Positions 1 to 10,098 are shown, counted from the first letter of the stretch. The stretch is 22,305 nt of DNA from Bacteroidia bacterium (GCA_009930445.1 RZYD01000012.1:1-22305), one strand, 5' to 3'. Notes: generated by a model not told the origin, from the letters alone. Made by a program: numbers and translations.

Positions 1-2732
1 TTTACTGGAAGGTCTCTTATTACTGTATTGTTTGTTGTAAATTGACCAAGAAGCACCTCCCTATTGCCATCAATTGTATAATAGACATTATATGATGTAT
101 ACCCTCCAGTCCACGAAACGCTTAATGAACTAAGCGTCGTTGATCCACTTCTTGAAGATGGGATTTCTTCAAGAATAACATCAAACATTGAACCATCCCA
201 ATAATATGTTTTAACATCTGAAACAATATAGTCGTCATTGTATATCTCTTCATAGTATTCAATTGCCGTTATTTTTCTTGTAAATTCCTTACTTCTTGTT
301 ATAGATATAACCCTAAACGGCTTTGCAGCAATAGATACCGGACCCAGTGAATAAACTTCAAGCGGCTTGGGTTGTTTTTCAAAAGAAGAATTAACGGTTA
401 TTGTATTATATTCTCCATTAGATGGAACCGTGAATGTTTTTTCTTCCATTGAGTCATCGTCATCATGTCTAATTAACAATCCGTATGTAACCCCAGATTC
501 AAGCGTAATAGTTTTATCAAGAGTAATAGTTGTACCAAGCACAGAAACAATTCTTCCACCAGATCCATATTTTACACAATCATGTTGAACTTTAATAACA
601 TCGCCAATAGTACAAGCGATGGCATCTATTGAAACATCAAACTGAGCAGTTCTCAATAAATGTTTATTATAGTTCATCAATAAAATCCCATGCCTTATTG
701 CGACTTCTTTTCTGTCGCACGCATACAAGACAATATCTTGAGACTTTTCTTTATTGGCTGCGTTGTAATCTGGATCTCTTATTTCCAATACTGCCTTTTC
801 CCATCCCATATCTTTATCATAATACGAAACACGAATGCAGTTTGCTCTATCGTCTTGTGGAAGATAGGTCATTTTAAAAGAATCTTTAATTATATTACCA
901 ACAGTAAATAGTTGACTTGCCACACACGGTCTATCTATTACAACATAGAATTTTCTTCCACGTTGAACTATATTCGCCCTTCCGATACTACAATAATAGT
1001 CTTTAATATCATTATACGTGATTCTACTATCAAGATACATTGTTGCAGTTATGTCTTCGCTTGTGCAGAAATCAGCCCAATCTACAAAATCTTGAGTGTA
1101 ACATAGAGATTTATCTATTCCACAACCCCAAATTTTATTTGTCATTATATAGTGCATCGCCCACGATGGATTTAAAAGACTTACTGCTCCAACTCCGTCT
1201 ACATAATACGTTGTTTTTTTTGCAATACACGTAACCTTTGGAACACCCCCAGACAATTGATCTGTTGCAAGAATCTTTAATCCAAGTAGCGCAACGCCCG
1301 GATATGATAAATCATCTCTTATTCCCTCTGACATTCCAGACCAATATATAGTTGACCCATATTTAGTATTATTTTCTGGCGGGCAATCTGTGAGCTCAAC
1401 CTGAATTTCATATTTTCCCTGTGACGGGAATTTTATTTTATATGATTGACTTATAGCAGAATACGATGATCCAACGATTTTTAATGATTCTGTTTTGCCA
1501 ATATATTCCTCCCAACAGTTTGTGTCTGTGGGGGCTGGAGTTGGAAGAATGGCTTTATACGCTCTGAGATAGGGAAAAAAGCCAGTCCTATCGCCCTCAT
1601 CATAATGTTTATATCTAAGATAATACTTTGTGCATCTATATAATATAGAATTATATATTACAATTTCTCCAGGTTCATATTTCTCACCAGAAACAAACTC
1701 TTTCCATTTATCAGTTGTAACAACCTCTGGTTTATATATTGACCATGTTGTGGTGCCAACTTGTCTATATTTTATTGCCAATGTTATTGACTGTTCTTCA
1801 AGATCGCCATCCCTCATTTTCCATATTCCGGCAGGACAATTAAAATGAAGCTGCACATAATCAATACCTGTTCCGCTAGTGTATCTTGTTGTTGGCGTAT
1901 CCTGTGTTAATTTTACATTAACTTGATTGTCTGACCAGGTATCATCAAAATAGGGAATTGTTGCTTGATTATCTGTACCAAGTCTTTTTTCTACATATAA
2001 TTCAGAATAATAACCCGAAGGTTGCTCATTGATTTCAATTCCATAGATGTCTTCAATTTCACCTTCAGAAACAGCATAAAGCAAATACAGATAGTTTTTA
2101 TCATCAACGCTCTCTGTATGTGATGAGATCAGTGGTGGCGCTACGCGCCTTTCTCCAATGATAATCGGAAGCCCTGTACCCTCTGCGGTTGCATTTCCAA
2201 AAGTAGACCATCCGTATGTCGGAGATTGTTCATCAAGAGATGTATCGATCTTGCCAGCAGGGAAAATTGAATTAAGTAGAAGCCCACCGCCCATCATAAT
2301 GGCCGAAGATGTTATTCCGGCGACAATACTTCCAGCAGTAGTCAAAGATGTGGTCGTAACCCCTGCAACCGTTACGCTTTGCGTTAATCCCATTGATCCT
2401 GCAAGTGCGGGTCCAGCATACCAAGCCAACGCCGCAATTGCTATCATTCCAATCATCATGACTGGATTAGACCCGCCACCTCCACCGCCAAGCGGAACCG
2501 GAACAAAAACAATATTATCACCAGATTTCAATTGCATTTCCCAACTTGGCTTTTCAATAATCAATCCATTAATTGAACAAACTATTTCAATATTTGGATT
2601 TGGAATAGGATAAAACTCACAAAATATATCTTTTATCTTTTGGTTTTTATATTCAATTTCTTTAATAATCCTGTTTTCTGGAGCCCTTGGCTGAAACGGA
2701 TTAAGTATTACCGTTGCTTGAATCTTCTGCAT
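1..2732 (-). CDS. J-like central tail tip / host-specificity protein (C-terminus outside window)
   Basis: I translated the minus strand from an ATG at 2732 and found no stop down to base 1, giving about 910 residues of a partial protein. The N-terminus (MQKIQATVILNPFQP) followed by a beta-rich segment, a VPVPLGGGGGG hinge near residues 80-86 and a hydrophobic Ala/Gly/Met-rich stretch near 88-125 is the usual opening of J-type tail tip proteins of lambda-like siphophages. The rest reads as beta-rich tail-hub and fibronectin-like sequence. By family knowledge it forms the tail tip hub and contacts the host receptor, mainly through the missing C-terminus. An AAGAGGG ribosome binding site precedes the ATG, and the start overlaps the K-like gene by 32 nt, implying coupled translation. 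No separate lambda I homologue lies between K and J; the N-terminal small domain may take that role (inference). Confidence 0.85.
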   Translation of the reverse strand, partial: MQKIQATVILNPFQPRAPENRIIKEIEYKNQKIKDIFCEFYPIPNPNIEIVCSINGLIIEKPSWEMQLKSGDNIVFVPVPLGGGGGGSNPVMMIGMIAIAALAWYAGPALAGSMGLTQSVTVAGVTTTSLTTAGSIVAGITSSAIMMGGGLLLNSIFPAGKIDTSLDEQSPTYGWSTFGNATAEGTGLPIIIGERRVAPPLISSHTESVDDKNYLYLLYAVSEGEIEDIYGIEINEQPSGYYSELYVEKRLGTDNQATIPYFDDTWSDNQVNVKLTQDTPTTRYTSGTGIDYVQLHFNCPAGIWKMRDGDLEEQSITLAIKYRQVGTTTWSIYKPEVVTTDKWKEFVSGEKYEPGEIVIYNSILYRCTKYYLRYKHYDEGDRTGFFPYLRAYKAILPTPAPTDTNCWEEYIGKTESLKIVGSSYSAISQSYKIKFPSQGKYEIQVELTDCPPENNTKYGSTIYWSGMSEGIRDDLSYPGVALLGLKILATDQLSGGVPKVTCIAKKTTYYVDGVGAVSLLNPSWAMHYIMTNKIWGCGIDKSLCYTQDFVDWADFCTSEDITATMYLDSRITYNDIKDYYCSIGRANIVQRGRKFYVVIDRPCVASQLFTVGNIIKDSFKMTYLPQDDRANCIRVSYYDKDMGWEKAVLEIRDPDYNAANKEKSQDIVLYACDRKEVAIRHGILLMNYNKHLLRTAQFDVSIDAIACTIGDVIKVQHDCVKYGSGGRIVSVLGTTITLDKTITLESGVTYGLLIRHDDDDSMEEKTFTVPSNGEYNTITVNSSFEKQPKPLEVYSLGPVSIAAKPFRVISITRSKEFTRKITAIEYYEEIYNDDYIVSDVKTYYWDGSMFDVILEEIPSSRSGSTTLSSLSVSWTGGYTSYNVYYTIDGNREVLLGQFTTNNTVIRDLPV

Positions 2733-3120
2733 ATTTATAATACCCTCTTATTTTATTTTTAAAAAACGGATGGGTTATCTTAAACACAGAAGACGTTGAA
2801 TCTTCTAATGTATGAACAACATTTCCACTCCCAATATATGTTCCAACGTGCGTAACCATTTCTTTTATCTCTGGGTGTAAACCCATCAAAACAATACATG
2901 GAGCCTCTGGAAACTCTAATTTAATCCACTCTTTTGACGATTCTTGGCTTTCAAAAATACTATTTATTAAAACGCTATCTGTTGAATCTGCCTTAAAATC
3001 TGGGATTATTTTCCCCATCTCTTTGTGAACTAAAATAGATAGACCCATACAGTCGCATCCATCAAAATCTCTTCCGCCATTCTTAAATGGTATGCCAATC
3101 AGTTTATTTATATCAGACAT
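2701..3120 (-). CDS. K-like tail assembly protein, NlpC/P60 cysteine peptidase
   Basis: This 139-residue protein carries an NlpC/P60 peptidase signature: catalytic Cys24 in the GCDCMGL motif, His91 in a THVGTY motif and a third polar residue, His103, in VVHTLED. In lambda-like phages the K protein joins the tail tip complex and its peptidase domain can act on peptidoglycan. Lambda K also has an N-terminal JAMM/Mov34 domain; here only the NlpC/P60 part is present. I place the start at ATG 3120 rather than the in-frame TTG at 3135, because ATG 3120 gives the usual short N-terminus before LIGIPFKNGGRDF and overlaps the end of the L-like gene by only 8 nt. The ribosome binding site (GGGA) is weak, so translation probably depends on coupling to the upstream gene. 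Confidence 0.85.
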   Translation of the reverse strand: MSDINKLIGIPFKNGGRDFDGCDCMGLSILVHKEMGKIIPDFKADSTDSVLINSIFESQESSKEWIKLEFPEAPCIVLMGLHPEIKEMVTHVGTYIGSGNVVHTLEDSTSSVFKITHPFFKNKIRGYYKYAEDSSNGNT

Positions 3121-3760
3121 AAAATGTATTCCCAATTCCTATACCAGGGAATCCTCCGAAGTTGTCAGAATTGCCAAGCTCCCTACATCTTGTAAGTGTC
3201 TTATTACAAGATGTAGCAACTCCAGAATATTTGCATCTCGAACCCTTGAATCCGTTTTGTGTTCCATTTTCTCCAACAAACCTACATCCAGTCCTTATCA
3301 TTCTGCTTCCAATCAAAATTGAATATGGGTTTGTTGCGCCCAATGTAAAAGTTACCCAATTATTATCAATTGAAGTTGCCTTAACAATAAAATCGAGTTC
3401 AATTTCTGGCGGAATCTCTCCGCTAACACAAATTACATTTGTATTTACAACCATTATTTTAATAATGGCCCCAACCCCGCCATTAGCCTGATCTACATAA
3501 CCATCAAGTATTCCGTTTATATTACATATTCTAATTGCAAACTGTGTTATTTCACCTTTAGATGAGTCACCAATCTCGTCCATCTCAAACGGAAACGGCT
3601 GCCAAACAGAACCCATCCACACAACGTCTTCATTAGTTGACGATATTCTTATGTAATCGTTTAATTGAGGAATATATACTTCTAAAAGAATACCCCAAAC
3701 GCCTGTTGATGCTAGACTATTTTTTTCTATATATGCTGCTGGTGATAAAAGTATTGGCAT
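3113..3760 (-). CDS. L-like minor tail protein (probable Fe-S cluster tail tip protein)
   Basis: The 215-residue product matches lambda L type tail tip proteins in length, gene position (between M-like and K-like genes) and C-terminal pattern. Four cysteines, Cys159 (TGCRF), Cys176 (SRCKYSG), Cys185 (TSCNKT) and Cys192 (TRCRE), precede the FGGFPGIG tail. Lambda gpL is known to bind an iron-sulfur cluster through four C-terminal cysteines, so the same cluster is likely here; this is inferred, not shown. In the virion the protein would sit in the tail tip between the tube and the J-like hub. Start ATG 3760 shares one base with the TAA stop of the M-like gene (TAATG), with GAGG seven bases upstream. 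Confidence 0.85.
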   Translation of the reverse strand: MPILLSPAAYIEKNSLASTGVWGILLEVYIPQLNDYIRISSTNEDVVWMGSVWQPFPFEMDEIGDSSKGEITQFAIRICNINGILDGYVDQANGGVGAIIKIMVVNTNVICVSGEIPPEIELDFIVKATSIDNNWVTFTLGATNPYSILIGSRMIRTGCRFVGENGTQNGFKGSRCKYSGVATSCNKTLTRCRELGNSDNFGGFPGIGIGNTFYV

Positions 3761-4101
3761 TACAGAACCTCTATTTGAATTTCTGTTGAATACTGGCCAA
3801 TCACTCCTGTCGAAGAAGCAGTTATTTCGTCTATTGAATAAATTACGGTATAATCACTGTCTTCAAAAATCATGTCTTTTTTAATTGTAAACGAACCACC
3901 TGAGTTTTCTATAAAATGGGCTTTTAATAAATTCCAATCTGCAATAGACATATATTCCCATGATAGAGTCCATTTATATTTCTCTCTAGTGGCTTTTGGC
4001 CTAATTTGAGTATATCCAGCTTCAAATTCTGATTTCAACTGTGGTTTTGATACCGTTCTATTCCTAGAAGATGGTTTTTGTATGTCTGGGAAGTCTGACA
4101 C
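3760..4101 (-). CDS. M-like minor tail protein
   Basis: This 113-residue protein has the size and position of lambda M-type minor tail proteins, which help initiate the tail tip below the tape measure. Recognisable family features are the segment YTQIRPKATREKYKWTL followed by an aromatic-rich beta region (WEYMSIADWNLLKAHF) and a C-terminal STEIQIEVL strand. The start is a GTG at 4101 with GGAGG four bases upstream; it follows the hairpin terminator after the tape measure gene. It overlaps the L-like gene by one base. The call rests on family pattern and synteny; no catalytic motif is expected. Confidence 0.75.
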   Translation of the reverse strand: MSDFPDIQKPSSRNRTVSKPQLKSEFEAGYTQIRPKATREKYKWTLSWEYMSIADWNLLKAHFIENSGGSFTIKKDMIFEDSDYTVIYSIDEITASSTGVIGQYSTEIQIEVL

Positions 4102-4110
4102 GATTCCTCC

Positions 4111-4145
4111 AAAAAAGTAGGCGAAGCCATTTAGGCCGCGCCTAC
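4111..4145 (-). terminator. Intrinsic terminator after tape measure gene
   Basis: On the transcribed strand GTAGGCG pairs with CGCCTAC, with an inner GCC/GGC pairing, and is followed at once by six U residues (plus-strand A-run at 4111-4116). It lies 22 nt after the tape-measure stop and ends just before the ribosome binding site of the M-like gene. It could partly terminate or attenuate transcription into the tail-tip genes. Confidence 0.75.
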
Positions 4146-4167
4146 AAATATATAAAATATTTTATGT

Positions 4168-7100
4168 TTATCTTGCCGAAAGCATATCCCTCAATCCAGA
4201 TCTATTTCTAGCAATACCATCAACAACAACATCAATAATCGTCTGTGACATATCCCCTGATGAAGTTGATTTTGTTATTTTTAATGATTCGCCAGATTCA
4301 TTTTTGATATTAACCGTTACATTTTGAGGTTTTGATGTTTGAGTTTTAAATCCGTTCTTTGGAATAACAACCTCACCCTTTTGCAAAATAGCTGGAAATT
4401 CATCTGACATGAGGCCATTATGAAATCTTGGTGCCCCATTAAACAACGCCGCATTAACTCTCATTCTAGAGTTGTGTGTACCACTTACAATTCCGCCAGA
4501 ATGATGTTTAAATGCACTTAGCCAGCTTGTAAATTCGCCTCCACCTGTAGATGGCGCAGTTTTAGTGCCACCGCCAAACATTCCAAAAACACCACTCAAC
4601 ATTTGCGCTGCGATTTGATTAGACATAATTTGAGCCACAGATTGCATTATAGAATCAGCAAAACTTGACATTGCTTCTGCTGCGTCATCAAGATTTCCCT
4701 TGAATATATTAAAGAAACAATCTTCAAGACCAGACGACAATCCAGAAAAAATATCAGTCATAAACGTCTGTGTAGCTTCACCAAACGTCATCAATGAATT
4801 TTGAGCGTTTAACAATGCCGCATTTATTCCGTCATCAAAATCAACCAGCTTTGAAGACTCATGGATATAATCCATATATTCTTTCATCTGTTTTGCTAGG
4901 GTAGGATTAAGATCCTTCATTTCTTGCGTTATTGTGTCTTCAACATTATTTCTATGATCAATATCTGCTATATGCTTATCTGTCTTTCCAACCTTTTCTG
5001 CGTCACGTTTAATTGTCTTAAACGCATCGACCATCTGAGTTGCCACTTGTTGTTTGTGGATGTTTCTTAAAGTCTCTTCATATTCTTGCAATTGCTTGTC
5101 AAAATACCCAGCATATTTTCCAGCTAATCTAAACTTCTCACGCATGTCATCAAGCTTCTGATTAAGCTGAGATTCAAACATTTCTCCAGTCTGCTGAGAA
5201 GTATATCCAGCCTGCTCTAATTCATAACGAAGGCCGCTAAATGTATCCTTCCATTCCTTGTCGCCTTCTTTTAAAACAGTTTGTTCTCCAAGAGCTTGAA
5301 TATCTTGAATAATCTTTTCTGCTGCACTCTTAATTGCTCCAGATGCACCAAGATCATCAAGTTCTTCCATCAAGTCTTTTGTCTTCTCAACCTGTTCATA
5401 AAGCTTCTGCTGCATTTCTGGGATTTCAATTTGTCCCAATCCAATCTCGGCCTTATCTTTCATTTTCTGAAATTTATTTAAAACAGATTCAATTTTTGAC
5501 TCTGTTTTTTTATCAGACTTATCTCCATCATTGAGTTTTGGCTCTATCTTTGGCATTTTTTTCAATCTTTCTTCTTCTGCCAAAAACCCATTTAAATTAG
5601 AATATTGTGCATCTAATTGACTTAGTACGGTTGCAATCTGACTATCGGTTTGCATACCCTGAGCCTCATTGGCAAGATCAATTCTTTTTTGCTTTAATTC
5701 GGCTATTTTTTTCTTTGTTTCTGAAATGCTTTTTGTAAGTCTATTTACTGCAATAACAGAAGGATCATCAACTTTGAGTCCGTGTAAGGCTTCAATTCTG
5801 TTTACATCTTGAATAGCCTGTTCTTTCGATGGAAGACCCTCATAATCTATGCTTTTATTTGAAGCACCAGTATATGTGTTTGTTTTTACATTAGACACCT
5901 TATATCTAAACTCTAATGCGCCACTAACTTCGTTCCTTATTGTTTTTAAAAGCGGAGCAAGACCAAAAGATTCTTCCCTTATTAATGTAATTAAAGATTG
6001 AAATTGAGTTGACACGCTATTTTTCAAAATAAGCATACCATCTTTAAACTCAAAATCGATACCATTTACCCCATAAGAAATAACGTCTTTTGATTTATCA
6101 AGCCCACCATCAAGTTCAGAAACAAAAGAATCAAAGAAAACTTTTATATCGTTGCCTATATTTTTATAAGTATCAACAGACAACAATTTATCAATAACAT
6201 CTTTGGTTTTATTTACATTATCTTGATCAACTTCAACCCTAAGTCCAAATTTGCTTTCAAGGAAAGATTGCATCTTTGAACCCAAATTTCCAATTATTTT
6301 TTCCCAAAGACTGTAAACAAAAGACATGGCCTCATATAACGATTGCCAATACACTATCTGTACAGCTATAGCTCTATCTATCGTATCTGAAAAATCAAAA
6401 ATGGTTGACGCATCTTTCCCCTCAAGGGTCAAAACCTTATATAACCATGAATCAAGACTAAGCGGACTATTTACAATCGAACCAATTCTTTCAAGCGTCA
6501 CTCCAATTGCGACAATTGCGGCAGTGATAGGATGTGCTCTTGCAAATAAATATGCTATTGTCCCAATAAATCCAGCCCCAACGAAATCTTTACCAAGGCC
6601 ATATGAATCATCTCCAACTGATTCTTTAAGGCCATCTAGCGCAGAAGAAATATTAAGAATGCCCTCATAAACCGATGCTGAAAACGCAACAAACTTATAA
6701 TTTGCATTCTCTATTGCACCACCAAGCTTTTGCCCAAATTCATTGGCAAATTTATTAGATTCTCTATTTAGATTATCAAACAGTCGAACGTATCCACCAA
6801 CAACATTTTTTATGGCCATCATTGGTCCAGATTCCATCATTCTATTTTGAAATAGAAAAAATTTATCAGAAACCATTGAAAACATACCAGAAAGATTTGT
6901 AGCAATGGCCTTAGACGCACCCTTAATTTTTGAATCTGGGACATTATACGCATCTACGAGCATTTTTCTTGTCTCTGTTGCCAAATATTTTGTATTGGCC
7001 TTAAATCCAAGCATTGCAGTTATTCCGCGCTCTCTGAACATATCTGCGGCCTGTGCTCCGGCAGAATACATTCGAATAACCTGTGATGTTGTTTCTTCAA

Positions 7101-10095
7101 CTGAAAGCCCAGATACGGCGGCCAAATCGGAAATAATCTTCATCCATTCTTTGGTTTGACCAATCGGATCTGCACCTTGAACAATACCTACAAACCTTGT
7201 GGCTCCTTCCAATATCTGATCATAATTGAATGGAACTTGTGCTGCAAAATTACCAATATCTGCAACAAGCTGTGATGCATCTTGCGCTGATCTTGTCAAG
7301 AATAATATTCTTGTATATAAATCCTCAACCTTTTTGCCAGCATTAACAAAGCTCATGCCTACCTGTGATGGATATATTCCAATGCCAGCCATCAAGGATT
7401 TCATTAAATTCAGCCCTTGATTAACCGTTATTATTGCCCTGGAGATAGATCCAAATCCACTTGTAGATGATCTGAAAAATTTATCATTCCATCCCGACAC
7501 TCCACCATTTCTTCCGTTTCCACCACTACCAGATCCGCTATTTCCGCCGTTTCCACCGCCATCAATCATATTCTTCTGTATTTTAGAAGATCCGATTTTG
7601 CCAATAGCTTCTGCTGATTCTTTGGCTTCATTCTTTAATGCCGTAAATTCTATGCGAAGATTTTTTACCGGATTATTTAATGCTGAAACTGCTGGATCAA
7701 CCTTTGAAATTGTTGCCAAGAATAAGTCAAAATATTCAATGTTTCTTTTTAACTGCAAAGACATTGTTGCAATTCTTGCAGAAACTTTGTTTATGGTTGT
7801 TGCAACCGCTTTTGATGCATTTTCTATTCTTGCAGAATTTTGTTCAAGTGTTGAGCCTATAGAATAAAATGTATCAACAATCTTTTGTGAAAACGGTTTT
7901 AATTTATCGGCGGCAGTCATGTAATCTTTAACTGCCTTTTCTATATCTCCAATATAAGATGCCGTTTTCCTTCCAAATCCAAACCCCTGGAACACGTCTT
8001 TTGTTCCAGATGCCATAGATCCAAGTCCTGTCAACGCCTTCTTAAATCTCTCAATTGTAGCCATAAGGCTCTGAAGATTTCTAAGGGTTGTTCTTGATAC
8101 AGTTATCCCCTTTAATGCAGATGATAACTTTGGACCATTTTCTTTTAGATTAGCAATAGCGTCCGACAAACCCTTAGCATCGGCGGCCAAAGATTTAAAA
8201 TTCACATTATTCATAATGCCATTCGCGGCATTAGTTATAATGGTTGCGTTTCTTCCATAAACATCTTTTGTATTATTGGCCAAAGTTTTTGACGAATTAA
8301 TATAGGCATTCAGTCTTTTATAGCCATCTGTTAATGCGAGAATTGCGATTTCAAACGTCTTTGAAACTTCTAAAAGACCATTTGCAGAATCTTTTATAAA
8401 TGCATTTTGAACAGATAATCTTTGCGAAAGATCGTCTGTAACGCTAACCAATGTTTCAAATCTTCCCTTAATAATATCAACACTTCTGCTGATTCCATTT
8501 GCAGTAGTTTCAAAATTGCCATCAAGTTCTGACATTGCAGAAACAACAGTAACAGTTTTCTGTTTAACATCAGAGACAACAGATAGAATTGAATCAGTTT
8601 TGTCACCATTAGATTTTATCTTCTTGCTAATGGTGTCTCCGTAAGAGAAATCCTTCATTCCTCTAAGCGAACTTGACGCAGTAGCAAGTGCGTCTGCTGC
8701 ACTTGCCAGTTTCTTTAGTTGTGACACCGCACCAGAAACATTATCACCAAAATCCTTCTTTGTTTTTAATGCGGCTATTCCGTCATTTATATTTTTAACA
8801 GCGGGTTTTATTTTCTTTCCAGAATTTACTATCTTTTCTGCGGCATCATTTAATTTACCAACCAATCCGATAATGTCTTCAATCTGAGATTTTGTTTTCT
8901 TTCCCGCCTCTTCATAGGCATTTTTAACTGCCGTTCCCAATTGTTTTGTATTTGTTCCAATGGCGTTTATTTCGCCAATACTATTCTTAATATTTCTAAA
9001 ACTCTCAGAAACACCAGTGGCAAATTCATCAATTGAGATTTTCATGGCCCCAAATCCTTCAGCCATTTCTTTTGCAACCCCAAGAGATGCTTTTGATCTA
9101 TCTGAAATACTATCAAACGGCTTAAACATTCTTTCAAATGCATTTGCAGCCTTTGTAGAATTCCCATCTAATGCCGCAACAAATGCTGTCAAAGACATAT
9201 TTGCATTCGCTATTGCTGCGTTCATGTTTGCTAAAAAGTCAACTACATTATTTCCATTTACAGTTGCTTTTTTTGAGCTTGCATCTATCGATGTATCAGT
9301 TTTTATGGGTTCAGATACAGTCTTTTTTGTAGTTTTTGAACCCCTTAATGCGGCTTCTTTTCTTTCAATTTCCATCGCGTACCTGTCGGCTTGCGATGAT
9401 TGAGATTTTGCTATTGCTTTTGTTTCTTCATCAATAGCTTTTGTTTTTTCTTGTTTTGATTTTTCTATGGCCTTAACAGTTTCATTAGCTTCTTTTTCAA
9501 TCTTTTTAGACATGGAATTGTCTATGACATCTCCATTCTTAAAAGACTCAAAAGCTTTACCCATCTGCAAAATGCTATTGCCAAGACCATCAAACAACGT
9601 CTGGATTCTGGAAATTTCTTTTTCTAAGTTTTGTTGAATACCCTTGATCGCTGAATCAAAAACTCCAGCGATTAAGGCCATTCTTTTCTGCAAATCTTCT
9701 ACATTAATTGCACCTTGAAGTTCTGTAAATTTTGCTCCAACCGCTTTAATGAAATCATTCATAATACCTTGGAATCTTCCAATGTCTCCACCAAGACCAG
9801 AAAATTTCATTCTCACGCCAGCAAGAGCAACATTTATTTTCTCAACATCATGTTTTGCCTGTTCTTCAGCTATCCACAACGATTTCGAAATATCTTCATG
9901 TATTTTTGAAAGCTTTGCATTAATCTTAACATTTCCAATTTGAGAGAGTTGGCCGTTTAACCTAAAAACAGCCTTGTCTATGGTATCAAATTTTTTGACC
10001 ATTTCATCGACAAGTCGGCCAACTCTTTCAATATTTTGTGTGAATCCAGAGACATCAAGCTCAAGTTTGGCTGATACACCTAAATCATTAGACAT
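4168..10095 (-). CDS. Tail tape measure protein
   Basis: At 1975 residues this is by far the largest gene and follows the frameshifted chaperone, the standard place for a tape measure. The first 840 residues are mostly helical, coiled-coil-like sequence. A Gly/Asn/Ser-rich linker at about residues 845-864 separates this from a domain typical of tape-measure proteins (about 890-1080, including AAQVPFNYDQILEGATRF and AAVSGLSVEETTSQVIRM). Hydrophobic segments occur near 1170-1205 and 1815-1840, and long Lys/Glu-rich helices near 1430-1700. The C-terminus (SGGIVSG, FPAILQKGEVVIPK, ending RSGLRDMLSAR) is like other tape-measure ends. The protein sets tail length and takes part in DNA ejection. Start ATG 10095 has GGAGG eight bases upstream. 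At about 0.15 nm per residue the tail would be near 300 nm (inference). Confidence 0.95.
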   Translation of the reverse strand: MSNDLGVSAKLELDVSGFTQNIERVGRLVDEMVKKFDTIDKAVFRLNGQLSQIGNVKINAKLSKIHEDISKSLWIAEEQAKHDVEKINVALAGVRMKFSGLGGDIGRFQGIMNDFIKAVGAKFTELQGAINVEDLQKRMALIAGVFDSAIKGIQQNLEKEISRIQTLFDGLGNSILQMGKAFESFKNGDVIDNSMSKKIEKEANETVKAIEKSKQEKTKAIDEETKAIAKSQSSQADRYAMEIERKEAALRGSKTTKKTVSEPIKTDTSIDASSKKATVNGNNVVDFLANMNAAIANANMSLTAFVAALDGNSTKAANAFERMFKPFDSISDRSKASLGVAKEMAEGFGAMKISIDEFATGVSESFRNIKNSIGEINAIGTNTKQLGTAVKNAYEEAGKKTKSQIEDIIGLVGKLNDAAEKIVNSGKKIKPAVKNINDGIAALKTKKDFGDNVSGAVSQLKKLASAADALATASSSLRGMKDFSYGDTISKKIKSNGDKTDSILSVVSDVKQKTVTVVSAMSELDGNFETTANGISRSVDIIKGRFETLVSVTDDLSQRLSVQNAFIKDSANGLLEVSKTFEIAILALTDGYKRLNAYINSSKTLANNTKDVYGRNATIITNAANGIMNNVNFKSLAADAKGLSDAIANLKENGPKLSSALKGITVSRTTLRNLQSLMATIERFKKALTGLGSMASGTKDVFQGFGFGRKTASYIGDIEKAVKDYMTAADKLKPFSQKIVDTFYSIGSTLEQNSARIENASKAVATTINKVSARIATMSLQLKRNIEYFDLFLATISKVDPAVSALNNPVKNLRIEFTALKNEAKESAEAIGKIGSSKIQKNMIDGGGNGGNSGSGSGGNGRNGGVSGWNDKFFRSSTSGFGSISRAIITVNQGLNLMKSLMAGIGIYPSQVGMSFVNAGKKVEDLYTRILFLTRSAQDASQLVADIGNFAAQVPFNYDQILEGATRFVGIVQGADPIGQTKEWMKIISDLAAVSGLSVEETTSQVIRMYSAGAQAADMFRERGITAMLGFKANTKYLATETRKMLVDAYNVPDSKIKGASKAIATNLSGMFSMVSDKFFLFQNRMMESGPMMAIKNVVGGYVRLFDNLNRESNKFANEFGQKLGGAIENANYKFVAFSASVYEGILNISSALDGLKESVGDDSYGLGKDFVGAGFIGTIAYLFARAHPITAAIVAIGVTLERIGSIVNSPLSLDSWLYKVLTLEGKDASTIFDFSDTIDRAIAVQIVYWQSLYEAMSFVYSLWEKIIGNLGSKMQSFLESKFGLRVEVDQDNVNKTKDVIDKLLSVDTYKNIGNDIKVFFDSFVSELDGGLDKSKDVISYGVNGIDFEFKDGMLILKNSVSTQFQSLITLIREESFGLAPLLKTIRNEVSGALEFRYKVSNVKTNTYTGASNKSIDYEGLPSKEQAIQDVNRIEALHGLKVDDPSVIAVNRLTKSISETKKKIAELKQKRIDLANEAQGMQTDSQIATVLSQLDAQYSNLNGFLAEEERLKKMPKIEPKLNDGDKSDKKTESKIESVLNKFQKMKDKAEIGLGQIEIPEMQQKLYEQVEKTKDLMEELDDLGASGAIKSAAEKIIQDIQALGEQTVLKEGDKEWKDTFSGLRYELEQAGYTSQQTGEMFESQLNQKLDDMREKFRLAGKYAGYFDKQLQEYEETLRNIHKQQVATQMVDAFKTIKRDAEKVGKTDKHIADIDHRNNVEDTITQEMKDLNPTLAKQMKEYMDYIHESSKLVDFDDGINAALLNAQNSLMTFGEATQTFMTDIFSGLSSGLEDCFFNIFKGNLDDAAEAMSSFADSIMQSVAQIMSNQIAAQMLSGVFGMFGGGTKTAPSTGGGEFTSWLSAFKHHSGGIVSGTHNSRMRVNAALFNGAPRFHNGLMSDEFPAILQKGEVVIPKNGFKTQTSKPQNVTVNIKNESGESLKITKSTSSGDMSQTIIDVVVDGIARNRSGLRDMLSAR

Positions 10096-10098
10096 ATT

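Noticed and set aside
2158..2613. Plus-strand frame of 151 residues with Pro-rich sequence
   Set aside because: It lies opposite the J-like gene; the proline run is the complement of the Gly hinge, and it has no homology pattern or ribosome binding site.
8960..9403. Plus-strand frame of 147 residues
   Set aside because: It is antisense to the helical part of the tape measure, where Lys/Ala-rich codons leave the opposite strand open.
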